A DNA stretch of 64,000 bases from Colwellia sp. (GCA_013215655.1 JABSOX010000018.1:1-64000); one strand, 5' to 3'. Positions 37,782 to 46,460 are shown, counted from the first letter of the stretch. Numbers and translations: made by a program. Notes: generated by a model from the letters alone, not told the origin.

Positions 37782-38312
37782 TTACCCTTTAGTGACAACC
37801 GTGCCGCACTTTTCGCAAGTACAGTTTTGTGGCGTATCGTAAAAACGGGTGAAAACTTTAGGTAAATCCGTTTCAATATTGTCGAGACAAAAATTTTCAT
37901 TGTAGAGCTGATGTTTACAATTTGGGCAAAACCAAAAAAGTGCATCTTCTTGTTTTACTGCTCGTTTCTGTTCAACCACTAAACCTACGCTGTTTTCAAA
38001 ACGTTGCGGTGAATGCAGCATTTTAGGAGGCAATAAAAAAATTTCACCTGCTTTGATTTTGATATCTTTGAAGTTATCGGCGTCATCATGTTCACCATCA
38101 ATGATAGATAACACCATCTCACCTTCAATTTGATAAAAAAGCTCTGGGGTTTCGTTGTAGTGATAATCGGTGCGATTATTTGGCCCACCAACAATCATCA
38201 CAATAAAGTCATCTTGTTCAAAAATTTGTTTATTACATACTGGCGGTTTTAACAGGTGGCGATGTTCTTCAATCCAGCCTTGTAAATTAAAAGGCGATGC
38301 AAAACTAAACAT
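37782..38312 (-). CDS. 3-hydroxyanthranilate 3,4-dioxygenase
   Basis: A cupin Fe(II) dioxygenase that opens 3-hydroxyanthranilate to ACMS. The 176-residue protein shows the ligands in [20 protein letters not shown] (His and Glu) and the second cupin motif [17 protein letters not shown] bacterial-type C-terminal rubredoxin-like site follows: Cys-Pro-Asn-Cys in [10 protein letters not shown] and Cys-x-x-Cys in CEKCGTVV. It is 2 nt downstream of the RidA-type deaminase gene. Confidence 0.95.
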   Translation of the reverse strand: MFSFASPFNLQGWIEEHRHLLKPPVCNKQIFEQDDFIVMIVGGPNNRTDYHYNETPELFYQIEGEMVLSIIDGEHDDADNFKDIKIKAGEIFLLPPKMLHSPQRFENSVGLVVEQKRAVKQEDALFWFCPNCKHQLYNENFCLDNIETDLPKVFTRFYDTPQNCTCEKCGTVVTKG

Positions 38313-38314
38313 AA

Positions 38315-38782
38315 TTAAGCTCCTTTTTTATGGTTAGTGTTTGTTGATGCTGTATTGGATAGAGCGGCAATACATTTTAGCTCTATAGCAATAGGTGTTG
38401 GTAATTTATTGATTTCAACGGTGGTACGACAGGGCTGATTGTCGGCAAAATATTCAGCATAAATACGGTTGTAAGTGGTGAAATCATCATCCATATTGGT
38501 TAAAAACACAGTAACGTCAATTAAGTCCATCCAACTTGCATTTGACGCTTCTAGTATTAGGCGAATGTTTTGAAAAACACTGTGGCATTGTGCTTCAATG
38601 TCATAACTTTTTATCTTGCCATCTTCATCCAATTCAACACCGGGGATATCTTTTGTACCTGCTTTACGAGGGCCTACGCCTGAAAGAAATAATAGATTGC
38701 CTACCTGACGGGCGTGTGGATATAAACCTACAGGTTTTGGTGCTTTATCAGCATTAATGGTATTTGTGGTCATGGTGTTCAT
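38315..38782 (-). CDS. RidA-family 2-aminomuconate deaminase
   Basis: A 155-residue member of the RidA/YjgF family. Members in kynurenine clusters deaminate 2-aminomuconate to 4-oxalocrotonate. Typical segments are [21 protein letters not shown], the trimer-interface [23 protein letters not shown] and Arg-containing [12 protein letters not shown]. The precise role is taken from the neighbours (aldehyde dehydrogenase upstream, dioxygenase downstream), since the fold alone would not separate it from general imine deaminases. An AGGAAA site 8 nt before ATG 38782 supports this start over the ATG three codons later. Confidence 0.85.
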   Translation of the reverse strand: MNTMTTNTINADKAPKPVGLYPHARQVGNLLFLSGVGPRKAGTKDIPGVELDEDGKIKSYDIEAQCHSVFQNIRLILEASNASWMDLIDVTVFLTNMDDDFTTYNRIYAEYFADNQPCRTTVEINKLPTPIAIELKCIAALSNTASTNTNHKKGA

Positions 38783-39070
38783 TTTATTCTTTTCCTGTCA
38801 TTTTTTGATATTCAATGATGAAAATATATATTTTTAATAAGTGTAGACAATATCAAGCACAAAGTGGGCTGTGAATATTGCTAATACATGGAATAGCACA
38901 TAGAAGAATATGCAGCGAATTTGACTGCTTAGAAACAGCCAAAATTGCTCTTAAAATAGAGGAGTTAAATGAGCATCCATTTGCAGCCTAAAATGCTGGC
39001 AAATATTGCTCCTGATGATTTAAATTTATGACAAGTTTGATTCATATTAATTAGTTGTACTTAATTTATC
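38783..39070. other. Intergenic gap inside the kynurenine cluster
   Basis: 288 bp without a convincing gene or repeat match. AT-rich tracts (38821-38842) could hold a promoter for the RidA-haao genes on the minus strand, but no clear -35/-10 pair stands out. I see no riboswitch-like structure. Confidence 0.4.
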
Positions 39071-40561
39071 CTAATATTTTATACAAACGTTTTTAGGCTC
39101 TGTAAAAAACCGCATTGCTTCAAGGCCACCTTCTCTACCAACACCAGAGTGGTTCATGCCGCCAAAAGGTGTACGTAAATCGCGAAGTAACCAGCAATTT
39201 ATCCAGACAATACCGGTATTAATTTGTTCGGCGAGTTGGTGAGCTCGGCTTAAGTTATTGGTCCAAATTGTTGCTGCAAGTCCATAGTCACTTTCGTTAG
39301 CTAGTGCTAATGCTTGTTCATCAGTATCAAAAGGTTGAATAGTGATCACCGGACCAAATATTTCTTGTTGATTACAGGTGGCACTATTACTTAAGCCTTC
39401 AATAATAGTAGGCTGTAAAAAATACCCTCGTTGACAACGACCTTCACCAAGTACTTGTTTTCCTCCAGCTAAAATTGTTCCGCCTTCTTCTTTGGCTATT
39501 TCAATGTAACTTAGTACTTTATCTAAATGTGCTTTTGAAACAATTGCGCCCATTTTTGTATCATCAAGTAATGGGTCCGCAGGTATTAACTTCTTCGCCT
39601 TTTCAACCAATGCACTTTTGAATTTTTCATAAATTCCGCGTTGCACATAAAGGCGGGATGCGCATAAACAAATTTGCCCTTGATTGGCAAAACTTGCGCG
39701 AAATACTTCATTAATTGTTTTATCTATATTGCAGTCATCAAATATCAGTGCAGGATTTTTTCCGCCAAGTTCTAACGATAATTTTTTGAACTTAGGCGCT
39801 AATTGAGTCGCTATTTCTGCGCCTGTAGCTGTTCCGCCAGTAAATGAAATCGCTTTAATTTTTGGATGATTACAAATTGCTGAGCCGACTGTTGCACCAT
39901 TTCCATGAAGTATATTTAATACCCCTTTAGGTAAACCTACCTTTTGACATATTTCACCCAACATTGCTGCTGTTTTTGGTGTGATCTCAGAAGGTTTGGC
40001 AATAACACAATTTCCAGCAGCAAGTGCTGGTGCAATTTTCCAAGTAAATAAATACAGTGGTAAATTCCATGGTGAGATACAACCAACAATACCTACGGGT
40101 TGGCGTAAAGTATAATTAATAGCGGTATTGTTCATTGCATGAGATTCACTAGCAAACTGTGAGCAGGCATGGGCAAAAAATTTAAAGTTGCTGGCTGCAC
40201 GTGGAATATCGACCATTTTAGCTAGTGATATTGGTTTACCATTATCTTGTGCTTCGGCTAAAGCGAGTGGCTCTAATTGATGCTCAATTTCTTGAGCAAT
40301 AGCCATTAAATAATCGGCACGTTGTTCTAAATCTAATGAACGCCATGCCGGTAATGCTTGCTCGGCTGCCTTGACTGCTTGCTCAACATCATCTTGATCA
40401 CTATTTGGTATTTTGCCATAAACTAAACCCGTTGCTGGTTCGATATTATCCAAATAGTTATTATTGAGCGGGGCTTGGTATTGCCCATCAATAAAGTTTT
40501 CAATGGTGTTATCTAAGTTTTTTAAATTACTTAAGTTACTTAAATTATCTACATTGTCCAT
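39071..40561 (-). CDS. 2-aminomuconic semialdehyde dehydrogenase (ALDH superfamily)
   Basis: About 496 residues from ATG 40561 (MDNVDNLSNLSN), with an AAGGAGAG site upstream; the frame is open further but lacks a better start. Active-site features are PWNLPLYLFTWKIAPALAAGN, FTGGTATGAEIA, general-base Glu in LSLELGGKNPALIF, and nucleophile Cys in NQGQICLCASRLYV. The WINCWLLRDLRTPFGGMNHSG end is typical of AMSDH/hydroxymuconic semialdehyde dehydrogenases. In the cluster it oxidises 2-aminomuconate semialdehyde to 2-aminomuconate. The N-terminus has an odd Asn-Leu-Ser repeat of about ten residues. Confidence 0.9.
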   Translation of the reverse strand: MDNVDNLSNLSNLKNLDNTIENFIDGQYQAPLNNNYLDNIEPATGLVYGKIPNSDQDDVEQAVKAAEQALPAWRSLDLEQRADYLMAIAQEIEHQLEPLALAEAQDNGKPISLAKMVDIPRAASNFKFFAHACSQFASESHAMNNTAINYTLRQPVGIVGCISPWNLPLYLFTWKIAPALAAGNCVIAKPSEITPKTAAMLGEICQKVGLPKGVLNILHGNGATVGSAICNHPKIKAISFTGGTATGAEIATQLAPKFKKLSLELGGKNPALIFDDCNIDKTINEVFRASFANQGQICLCASRLYVQRGIYEKFKSALVEKAKKLIPADPLLDDTKMGAIVSKAHLDKVLSYIEIAKEEGGTILAGGKQVLGEGRCQRGYFLQPTIIEGLSNSATCNQQEIFGPVITIQPFDTDEQALALANESDYGLAATIWTNNLSRAHQLAEQINTGIVWINCWLLRDLRTPFGGMNHSGVGREGGLEAMRFFTEPKNVCIKY

Positions 40562-40586
40562 TAATTCTCTCCTTATCTTCAAGCCA

Positions 40587-41375
40587 TTACAGACATGAAG
40601 TACGACCACCATCCACAGGTAAGTTAATCCCTGTGATATAACCAGCGGCAGGAGAAGCTAAAAATGCGGCTGCGGCGGCAAACTCTTCAGGCGTAGCAAA
40701 GCGGCGCATCGGGATAATTGCTTTTTCATTGATGGTTGCTTGTTCAATAGAGATATCTTGTTTTTTAGCTTTACCTGAAATAATCGCATCAAGACGAGCA
40801 GTTGCCGTCGCGCCGGGTAAAACATTATTTACGGTAATACCAAATGGTCCTAATTCATTAGCCAGTGTTTTTGCCCAGCTAGCCACTGCGCCACGAATAG
40901 TATTAGATACACCAAGGCCATTTAATGGCTGTTTTACTGAGGTAGAGATTACATTGATAATACGACCATACTGTTTTTCTTTCATACTTGGGATAAGCGC
41001 TTGTACTAAGTGATGGTTTGAAACTAAATGCAGGTTAAAAGCATTAATAAATTCATCAGCATCAGCAACATGGGCAGGACCAGGAGCTGGGCCACCAGTA
41101 TTATTAATTAAAACATCATAACCACTGGAAGCCTCAATATTCGCTAATATCGCCGACTTTACTTGTTCTGGTTGAGAGAAATCAGCGACCAATACTTGAT
41201 GTTGCTGACCATGATCTGTGTTTAGCTCTGACTTCACTTGCTCAAGAGATGCTTTATTACGAGAAAATAGTGTAATGCTAGCACCTAGGTTAGCTAGCTC
41301 AATGGCACAGGCTTTACCAATACCTTGACTACTTCCACAAACCAGTGCGCGTTTACCTTGAAAATTTATATCCAT
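40587..41375 (-). CDS. SDR-family protein lacking the Tyr-x3-Lys catalytic motif
   Basis: A 262-residue short-chain dehydrogenase/reductase fold: NAD(P) motif CGSSQGIGKA near residues 13-22, NNTGGPAPG in place of NNAG, a conserved Ser in INVISTSV, and C-terminal AGYITGINLPVDGGRTS. Where the catalytic Tyr-x3-Lys should be, the sequence reads GVSNTIRGAVASWAK, so both residues are replaced (Arg for Lys). I recall a subfamily of FabG-like proteins with this SNxxR pattern. It is the first gene of the kynurenine cluster, 25 nt before the aldehyde dehydrogenase. It may act on a lower-pathway intermediate, but this is unproven. Confidence 0.8.
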   Translation of the reverse strand: MDINFQGKRALVCGSSQGIGKACAIELANLGASITLFSRNKASLEQVKSELNTDHGQQHQVLVADFSQPEQVKSAILANIEASSGYDVLINNTGGPAPGPAHVADADEFINAFNLHLVSNHHLVQALIPSMKEKQYGRIINVISTSVKQPLNGLGVSNTIRGAVASWAKTLANELGPFGITVNNVLPGATATARLDAIISGKAKKQDISIEQATINEKAIIPMRRFATPEEFAAAAAFLASPAAGYITGINLPVDGGRTSCL

Positions 41376-41663
41376 TAATGACTCTTTTATGATTTTTGAT
41401 GATTACCGATGTTTTGTACAAAGGCAGAATTTCAATAAAGCATTTTTTAGCATATTAAAAAATTTAATGTCAGCAAAAGTTTTAAATATTTTTATGTTCA
41501 GGACGAACGGTATGTCGTAATGCCACGGATGGCAATGAGCGACGACGACCTGAAAACTTCTACATCCTTGAACATTTATTTATGAAGTGATTTTTTATTT
41601 TGACAATGGTTAGATTAAAACGATAATGCCTGCTTAATAATTGAATGGGTTGTTTCAAAAAAT
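41376..41663. other. Intergenic region between the kynurenine cluster and the alpha/beta hydrolase
   Basis: 288 bp separating divergent genes. It must hold the upstream control region of the SDR-led cluster, and it contains a palindromic repeat (41494-41575). No regulator gene for tryptophan catabolism lies next to it, and I could not assign an operator. Confidence 0.45.
41494..41575. repeat. 82-bp palindromic intergenic repeat
   Basis: Outer arms atgttca (41494-41500) and tgaacat (41569-41575), an inner ttcagg/cctgaa pair, and a central tgcca-cgga-tggca hairpin at 41521-41534. The layered symmetry and relatively GC-rich centre stand out from the AT-rich surroundings. I recall similar sequences from other Colwellia intergenic regions, not checked. 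Confidence 0.65.
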
Positions 41664-42452
41664 ATGTATTCAAACTTACCTTCTGGTGTTTATGTTTCAG
41701 GACAGGGTCCTGCGGTTATTCTATTACACAGCTCGCTAAGTAGTGCTCGGCAATGGTTACCGTTAGTCGCTATGCTGAAAAAAAATCACTTAGTTATAAA
41801 TTTCGATATTTTAGGCTATGGGCAAGCAGAGGATATTGTTGATAGTGAAAATTATGATTTTTCGATTGAAATCAAACGTATTCAACAGGTCATTAATGAG
41901 CTTGTTCCGACACAAAAATATCATTTAGTCGGGCATTCATGTGGTGGTGCTATTGCGCTTAAGTTGGCGGTAGCGGAACCTGATAAAATATTGAGCTTAT
42001 CATTATACGAGCCTGTTGCTTTTCATTTATTCGAAGAAGGTAGTGACGCACAAAAGCAGTCAAGCCAATTTTCGAAAAAAGTGGCTATTGAAGATAACTA
42101 TCAAGCAGCTGAAATATTTACTAACTTTTGGAATAAAGAAGGTTTCTTTAAAACCTTACCTAAAAAAATGCAAGCCTATATGGCCGCTGATATGACTAAA
42201 GTTAATTTAGACTTTCAAGGGATAATGGCTGAAGAGTACAACGAGAGTGATCTTGAAAATATTTTATGTGAAGTGTTATTACTATGTGGACAGCAGAGTC
42301 CGGAGCTTAGTCATATACTGATAAATAAAATTGCCAAGGCCATTCCTAATGTGAAGCAAATGGAGTTTGATGCAGGGCATATGGGAGCTATTGATCAAAG
42401 CGAAATTATTCATCCTGTTATTGCCAACTTTATTCAGAGCAAAGGAACTTAA
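41664..42452 (+). CDS. Alpha/beta hydrolase
   Basis: A 262-residue alpha/beta-hydrolase fold protein: oxyanion-region LLHSSLSSARQW, nucleophile elbow GHSCGG with Ser92, and a late His in DAGHMGAIDQ; the acid is probably the Asp/Glu near LLLCGQQSPE. No signal peptide, so cytosolic. It is divergent from the kynurenine cluster and might serve it, but sequence alone does not fix a substrate. Esterase or C-C hydrolase activity is equally possible. Confidence 0.82.
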   Translation: MYSNLPSGVYVSGQGPAVILLHSSLSSARQWLPLVAMLKKNHLVINFDILGYGQAEDIVDSENYDFSIEIKRIQQVINELVPTQKYHLVGHSCGGAIALKLAVAEPDKILSLSLYEPVAFHLFEEGSDAQKQSSQFSKKVAIEDNYQAAEIFTNFWNKEGFFKTLPKKMQAYMAADMTKVNLDFQGIMAEEYNESDLENILCEVLLLCGQQSPELSHILINKIAKAIPNVKQMEFDAGHMGAIDQSEIIHPVIANFIQSKGT

Positions 42453-42569
42453 AAAATTAGATCGCTTTTTATTAGCAAAATTAGTTATAGTTTATTTTAA
42501 GTAATCGTTCTTAAACGTTATTTTAGCTGTATTAGCGATCTTCTTGATAGATAGGGATTTATCGATCGT

Positions 42570-43511
42570 ATGCGAGATAGACTTGTATTGAAATTTATTA
42601 CTGGCATTACATTCTTACTACTTTTTTCTGCTTTATTCGCTGTTGAAGCTAATAAAGCATTTTCAATTGATATTCATCAAACATGTAAATCCTCTCCATC
42701 TCAATGTCTCGTTGAAATCGGTCCGCAACTTGTGTCTGTGCCCTTTAAAAGTAGAGTGTGGTTTCAATACAAACTTTATCAATTAGATGCTTTATTTCAA
42801 CTAGTAAAAATTAAAGAATTAAAAAATGAGCTTGAAAAGTGGATAGATAAAGAGGATGTACCACTTAGATTTAAAGTGAGCATATATATTTTATATGGAA
42901 AAACTATAAAGTCAGAAGGAAACGAAACCTTTGGAAATAAATACTTAAATAAAGCGATTGATACCCTATATTCTGTGCAAGAAGCGGTACCGGATCCAAT
43001 GATTATTGTACAAATTGCCAATGTACTAAATGATTTAAAGAAATATCAACAAGGTTACGATATGTTGATTTCTCTAGAGAAAAGGTACCTCAAGCGCAAT
43101 AATGTCATGTTTAAGCTTGAATTGTATGAAAATCTAGGTCATTTTGCTTATCGATTAGACAAACGAGAAGAGCATATTTTATTTCGCGTGATGGCTATGG
43201 GCTGGGCTAAGCAGCAAACCAATAGTCAAAGAACCGCTATTTCGGTATACAATTTAGCACGTGCTTATCAAATCACTAAAGAATATTTATATTCATTCGA
43301 TTATTTTAAGCAAGCTGAAAAATACGCAAAAAAATCAGAGGATTACCATATCCTATCTATGATTATGTATCGTTGCTCAGAAATACAGAACATTCTAGGC
43401 AATAATAAAAAGGCACGAGAATATTTTGAATTGATTGATATTGAAGTTAATGAAGAGATTTCTCAGCAAGAGCTAAATATTTTAGCGAATAAAATTAAAA
43501 ACAATAAATAG
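42570..43511 (+). CDS. Exported TPR-type hypothetical protein
   Basis: A 313-residue protein with an N-terminal signal peptide (FITGITFLLLFSALFAVEA). Helical repeats follow that look like tetratricopeptide units (GNKYLNKAIDTLYSVQEA; SVYNLARAYQITKEYLYSFDYFKQAEKYA; GNNKKAREYFELIDIEV). It resembles the periplasmic TPR sensor part found ahead of GGDEF domains in Alteromonadales, but no output domain follows, and it ends 15 nt before the M20 peptidase gene. It may be co-transcribed with that gene. The function is unknown. Confidence 0.68.
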   Translation: MRDRLVLKFITGITFLLLFSALFAVEANKAFSIDIHQTCKSSPSQCLVEIGPQLVSVPFKSRVWFQYKLYQLDALFQLVKIKELKNELEKWIDKEDVPLRFKVSIYILYGKTIKSEGNETFGNKYLNKAIDTLYSVQEAVPDPMIIVQIANVLNDLKKYQQGYDMLISLEKRYLKRNNVMFKLELYENLGHFAYRLDKREEHILFRVMAMGWAKQQTNSQRTAISVYNLARAYQITKEYLYSFDYFKQAEKYAKKSEDYHILSMIMYRCSEIQNILGNNKKAREYFELIDIEVNEEISQQELNILANKIKNNK

Positions 43512-43526
43512 CAAGGATATAAAAAC

Positions 43527-44849
43527 ATGAAAAAAACGCTTACCGCGGTATTTGTTAGCTCAATGTTAGCTCTGATACCAAATAGCCAAGCTTCTGATAT
43601 TTCAACTGCCATTAATAAAGATTATCAAGATTATTTAGCGCCACTTTGGGATCATTTTCACCGTAATCCTGAATTATCATTAATGGAGTTTAAAACAGCA
43701 AAACGACTTGCCAAAGAGCTTCGTGCCGTAGGCTTCGAAGTGACAGAAGGTATTGGAGGTACGGGTATTGTAGCGATCATGAAAAATGGTTCTGGTCCTA
43801 TGGTGATGGTAAGAGCTGACATGGATGGTTTGCCGGTTAAAGAACTCTCAGGATTATCTAACGCATCTACAGTTACGATGAAAGATTGGCAAGGTAAAGA
43901 CGTTTCAGTAATGCATGCTTGTGGTCATGATGTACATATGACCAGTTTAGTAGGTACTGCTCGATACATGGCATCAATTAAAGAGCAATGGTCAGGAACT
44001 TTGATGTTAATTGGTCAACCGGCAGAAGAAAAAGGACCGGGTGCTTCGGCGATGATGGCTGATAATTTATGGAAACGCTTTGGACAACCAGATTATGCTT
44101 TTGCTTTGCATGTAACTGCCAATTCAGAAGCGGGTAAAATACTTGTTGATGAAGGTTCTCCTTATGCTGGAGCCGATACAGTTGATATTATCGTGCATGG
44201 TATTGGTGCACATGGCGCATCACCACACCAAGGAAAGGATCCTATTGTTATAGGTGCGCAAATTGTTAATAACTTGCAAACCATTATAAGCAGAGAGTTA
44301 GCACCACGATTTGCCGGTGTGATCACGGTTGGCGCTTTTCATGCAGGAACAAAACATAATATTATTTCTGATAAAGCACATTTACAACTAACCGTTAGAA
44401 GTTTAACACCACAAGTCAGAGAGCAATTATTATCCGCTATTAAGCGTATTGCGATTGGTACGGCCCGTACTGCTGGTATCGCTGAAGATATGTTACCTGA
44501 AGTTAAAGTGAGTGAATTTGCCTATCCACCGACTTTTAATGATGCAAAATTGGCTCGTCGTTTAAAAACTGTGCTTAATGAAAAAATGGGCGCTGAATAT
44601 TTACTTGAACCAGCAGAAGAAGGCATGGGCGCGGAGGATTTTGGTTTCTTTACGACTAAGCCATATATCCCAAGTGTATATTTTAAAGTAGGCGGTACAC
44701 CTAAAGCTGATTTTGAGCGAGCTGAAGCCGGTGGCACAGCTGTTGGTAGTCATCACAGTCCACAATTTAAGATATCACCTGAGCCTGCTGTTAAAGCAGG
44801 TGTAGAAGCAACGGTTCACGGCTTATTAGAGTTGATGGCGAAAAAATAA
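43527..44849 (+). CDS. Exported M20-family amidohydrolase/peptidase
   Basis: A 440-residue zinc hydrolase with a signal peptide (residues 1-22, cleaved after QAS). M20D features: metal-binding MVRADMDGLPV, HACGHDVHMTSLVGTARY, the catalytic Glu pair in GQPAEEKGPGASAMM, and a late His in TAVGSHHSPQFKI. The family includes hippurate hydrolases and aminoacylases such as AbgA. Export suggests scavenging of N-acyl amino acids or small peptides in the periplasm. An AAGGAT site lies 10 nt before the ATG. Confidence 0.87.
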   Translation: MKKTLTAVFVSSMLALIPNSQASDISTAINKDYQDYLAPLWDHFHRNPELSLMEFKTAKRLAKELRAVGFEVTEGIGGTGIVAIMKNGSGPMVMVRADMDGLPVKELSGLSNASTVTMKDWQGKDVSVMHACGHDVHMTSLVGTARYMASIKEQWSGTLMLIGQPAEEKGPGASAMMADNLWKRFGQPDYAFALHVTANSEAGKILVDEGSPYAGADTVDIIVHGIGAHGASPHQGKDPIVIGAQIVNNLQTIISRELAPRFAGVITVGAFHAGTKHNIISDKAHLQLTVRSLTPQVREQLLSAIKRIAIGTARTAGIAEDMLPEVKVSEFAYPPTFNDAKLARRLKTVLNEKMGAEYLLEPAEEGMGAEDFGFFTTKPYIPSVYFKVGGTPKADFERAEAGGTAVGSHHSPQFKISPEPAVKAGVEATVHGLLELMAKK

Positions 44850-44868
44850 GTGAAATGATGGTGTTTAT

Positions 44869-44940
44869 TGTAGGTTAGTATGAAGACGTGAGGCTCGACA
44901 AAGTAATTAATTGCTTTGTCGAAGTAAACTTCGACCTACA
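44869..44940. repeat. Palindromic repeat containing copy 2 of the gtcga-gtaaac unit
   Basis: Outer arms tgtaggt (44869-44875) and acctaca (44934-44940) and inner arms cgacaaag and ctttgtcg (44896-44903, 44914-44921) enclose a short loop. The right half matches 13164-13189 at 24 of 26 positions; the two differences pair with each other in the stem. Confidence 0.7.
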
Positions 44941-44942
44941 AA

Positions 44943-44970
44943 AAAGCCCAGCTATGGAAGGCTGGGCAAA
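44943..44970 (-). terminator. Rho-independent terminator after the small heat-shock gene
   Basis: A perfect gcccagc / gctgggc stem with an 8-nt loop; on the minus strand it is followed by a T run. It lies 34 nt beyond the stop codon of the hsp20 gene. A runs on both sides could let it also act on plus-strand transcripts. Confidence 0.8.
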
Positions 44971-45003
44971 AAAACATAAGGGAGAAACATGAAGGTTAAG
45001 AGG

Positions 45004-45483
45004 TTAGCTGTTAATTTCCTCTTCGTTATTAGTTACTCTTTTTTGCATTAGGCTTTTACCATTGATTGCAATTTTTCTTGGTTTCAGTGCTTCAGGTATT
45101 TCTCTTTCTAAATCAATATTTAATAAACCATTTTCCATAAAAGCACCGATGACTTTTACGTGTTCACCCAGTTGAAATTTTCTTTCGAAATTCCGCTCAG
45201 CAATGCCTTGGTGAAGAAATTTACGGTTTGATTTTTGATTGTTATTAGCTTTAGTGCCAGTAATAACTAAGGTATTTTGTTTGGACTCTATTTCGAGTTC
45301 TTCATCGGCAAAACCCGCTATTGCCATCGTGATTCGATATTGATCTTCGGCAAGGAGTTCGACGTTATAGGGTGGGTAAGAAGATTGTTTATCGGCGCGA
45401 GACGCTTTGTCTATTAATCCTGCTAAGTGATCAAATCCGATGAATGAACGGTAAAGTGGGCTGAAATCTGTAGATGTACGCAT
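45004..45483 (-). CDS. Hsp20-family small heat-shock protein (IbpA-like)
   Basis: A 159-residue alpha-crystallin-domain chaperone that holds aggregating proteins. The N-terminus (SPLYRSFIGFDHLAGLID) is that of IbpA/IbpB. The alpha-crystallin core runs from YPPYNVELLAEDQYRITMAIAGF to LNIDLEREIPEALKPRKIAING, and the C-terminal Ile-x-Ile motif (KIAI) used in oligomer assembly is present. On the minus strand a TATAAT lies about 20 nt before the start, without a convincing sigma32-type -35. Confidence 0.94.
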   Translation of the reverse strand: MRTSTDFSPLYRSFIGFDHLAGLIDKASRADKQSSYPPYNVELLAEDQYRITMAIAGFADEELEIESKQNTLVITGTKANNNQKSNRKFLHQGIAERNFERKFQLGEHVKVIGAFMENGLLNIDLEREIPEALKPRKIAINGKSLMQKRVTNNEEEINS

Positions 45484-45779
45484 AATAATTCATATCCTAT
45501 TATATTTAGCAATATGCTTAACCTTTTGAAAATTTCTGTGGACGTTATAACCAACATTAAGTCGCGAAATAATTATCCTGAAATGGTTATTCTCAAGGTT
45601 TTAATGTGCCTTTCATTAATGAACAGGCGGTTAATGTAGCCCCAGTTTTAGCTTGTGGCGACTACACTATTAGAGATGGTAACAAGATTTTTATTTTCAA
45701 GGATAAAGGTATAAATAAATAGACATTAATTATACCTTGTTGATATTGCGGGTTATTTTTACGATTGTTTTTTTGCGTT
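45484..45779. other. Intergenic region between hsp20 and tpx
   Basis: 296 bp. It holds the upstream region of the hsp20 gene and the 3' side of the tpx-like gene. A short plus-strand frame (GTG 45606 to TAG 45722, 38 codons) has coding-like residues (ACGDYTIRDGNKIFIFKDKG) but no clear ribosome-binding site; it may be a gene remnant or chance. Confidence 0.35.
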
Positions 45780-46460
45780 TTATTTTGTAAGTTCAACAGT
45801 ATCTAATTTTTCTTTATTCAATTTAGACTTGGACTCATTTTTCTCTAGAATAATTTCAACAGGGCTTAGTGCTTTTAATGTGCTCAACGCTATATCGTAA
45901 TTAGGGTGTTGAGAAATATTAGCAACAAGCTCTTTATAGGCAATTTTACCTTGGCTATCGATAATAAAAATAGCGCGAGTTAATAAACCCATATCTTTGA
46001 TCAGCAAACCATATTTATTACCAAAATCGCGCCAGACGGCATCCGACAATATTTTAATTTTGTCTATTTTTTCTGTTTTGCAAAAACGTTTTTGAGCAAA
46101 GGGTAAATCATTACTGATTGTTAGCATAATTGTATCATTTGATAGATTTGCTACTTCATCATTAAAACGCTTTGTTTGTAATGAACATACTCCGGTATCA
46201 AGGCTTGGTACAACGGAGATCAGAATGTTTTTACCTGAAAACTCCTGTAAAGTTATGGGTGCAAAACTATCATTTACTACTTTAAAATTTGGTGCTTTTT
46301 CACCAACATAGACTTGTGTACCAAGGAGTGTAATAAATTTATTATTGGCCTTAACTAAATCAACAGATTGTTGCAGGTTATCATTTTGTAATGCCTGTAC
46401 TGTAGAGATAAATAAAGTAAAAATTAGGGTGCTAAGTATTGATAATCTTAATAATTTCAT
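45780..46460 (-). CDS. tpx: Exported thiol peroxidase, Tpx type
   Basis: A 226-residue atypical 2-Cys peroxiredoxin. The peroxidatic Cys92 lies in PSLDTGVCSLQT and the resolving Cys127 in FAQKRFCKTE, the Tpx spacing. A signal peptide of about 23 residues (ILSTLIFTLFISTVQA) precedes the domain, so this form is probably periplasmic, while E. coli Tpx (168 residues) has none. It ends with a Lys/Glu-rich tail of about 25 residues. The family reduces alkyl and lipid hydroperoxides with thioredoxin; the electron donor in the periplasm is not known. Confidence 0.88.
   Translation of the reverse strand: MKLLRLSILSTLIFTLFISTVQALQNDNLQQSVDLVKANNKFITLLGTQVYVGEKAPNFKVVNDSFAPITLQEFSGKNILISVVPSLDTGVCSLQTKRFNDEVANLSNDTIMLTISNDLPFAQKRFCKTEKIDKIKILSDAVWRDFGNKYGLLIKDMGLLTRAIFIIDSQGKIAYKELVANISQHPNYDIALSTLKALSPVEIILEKNESKSKLNKEKLDTVELTK

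Noticed and set aside
45484..45560. Sigma32 heat-shock promoter for the hsp20 gene
   Set aside because: A TATAAT is present on the minus strand, but no CTTGAAA/CCCCAT-like pair with proper spacing was found.
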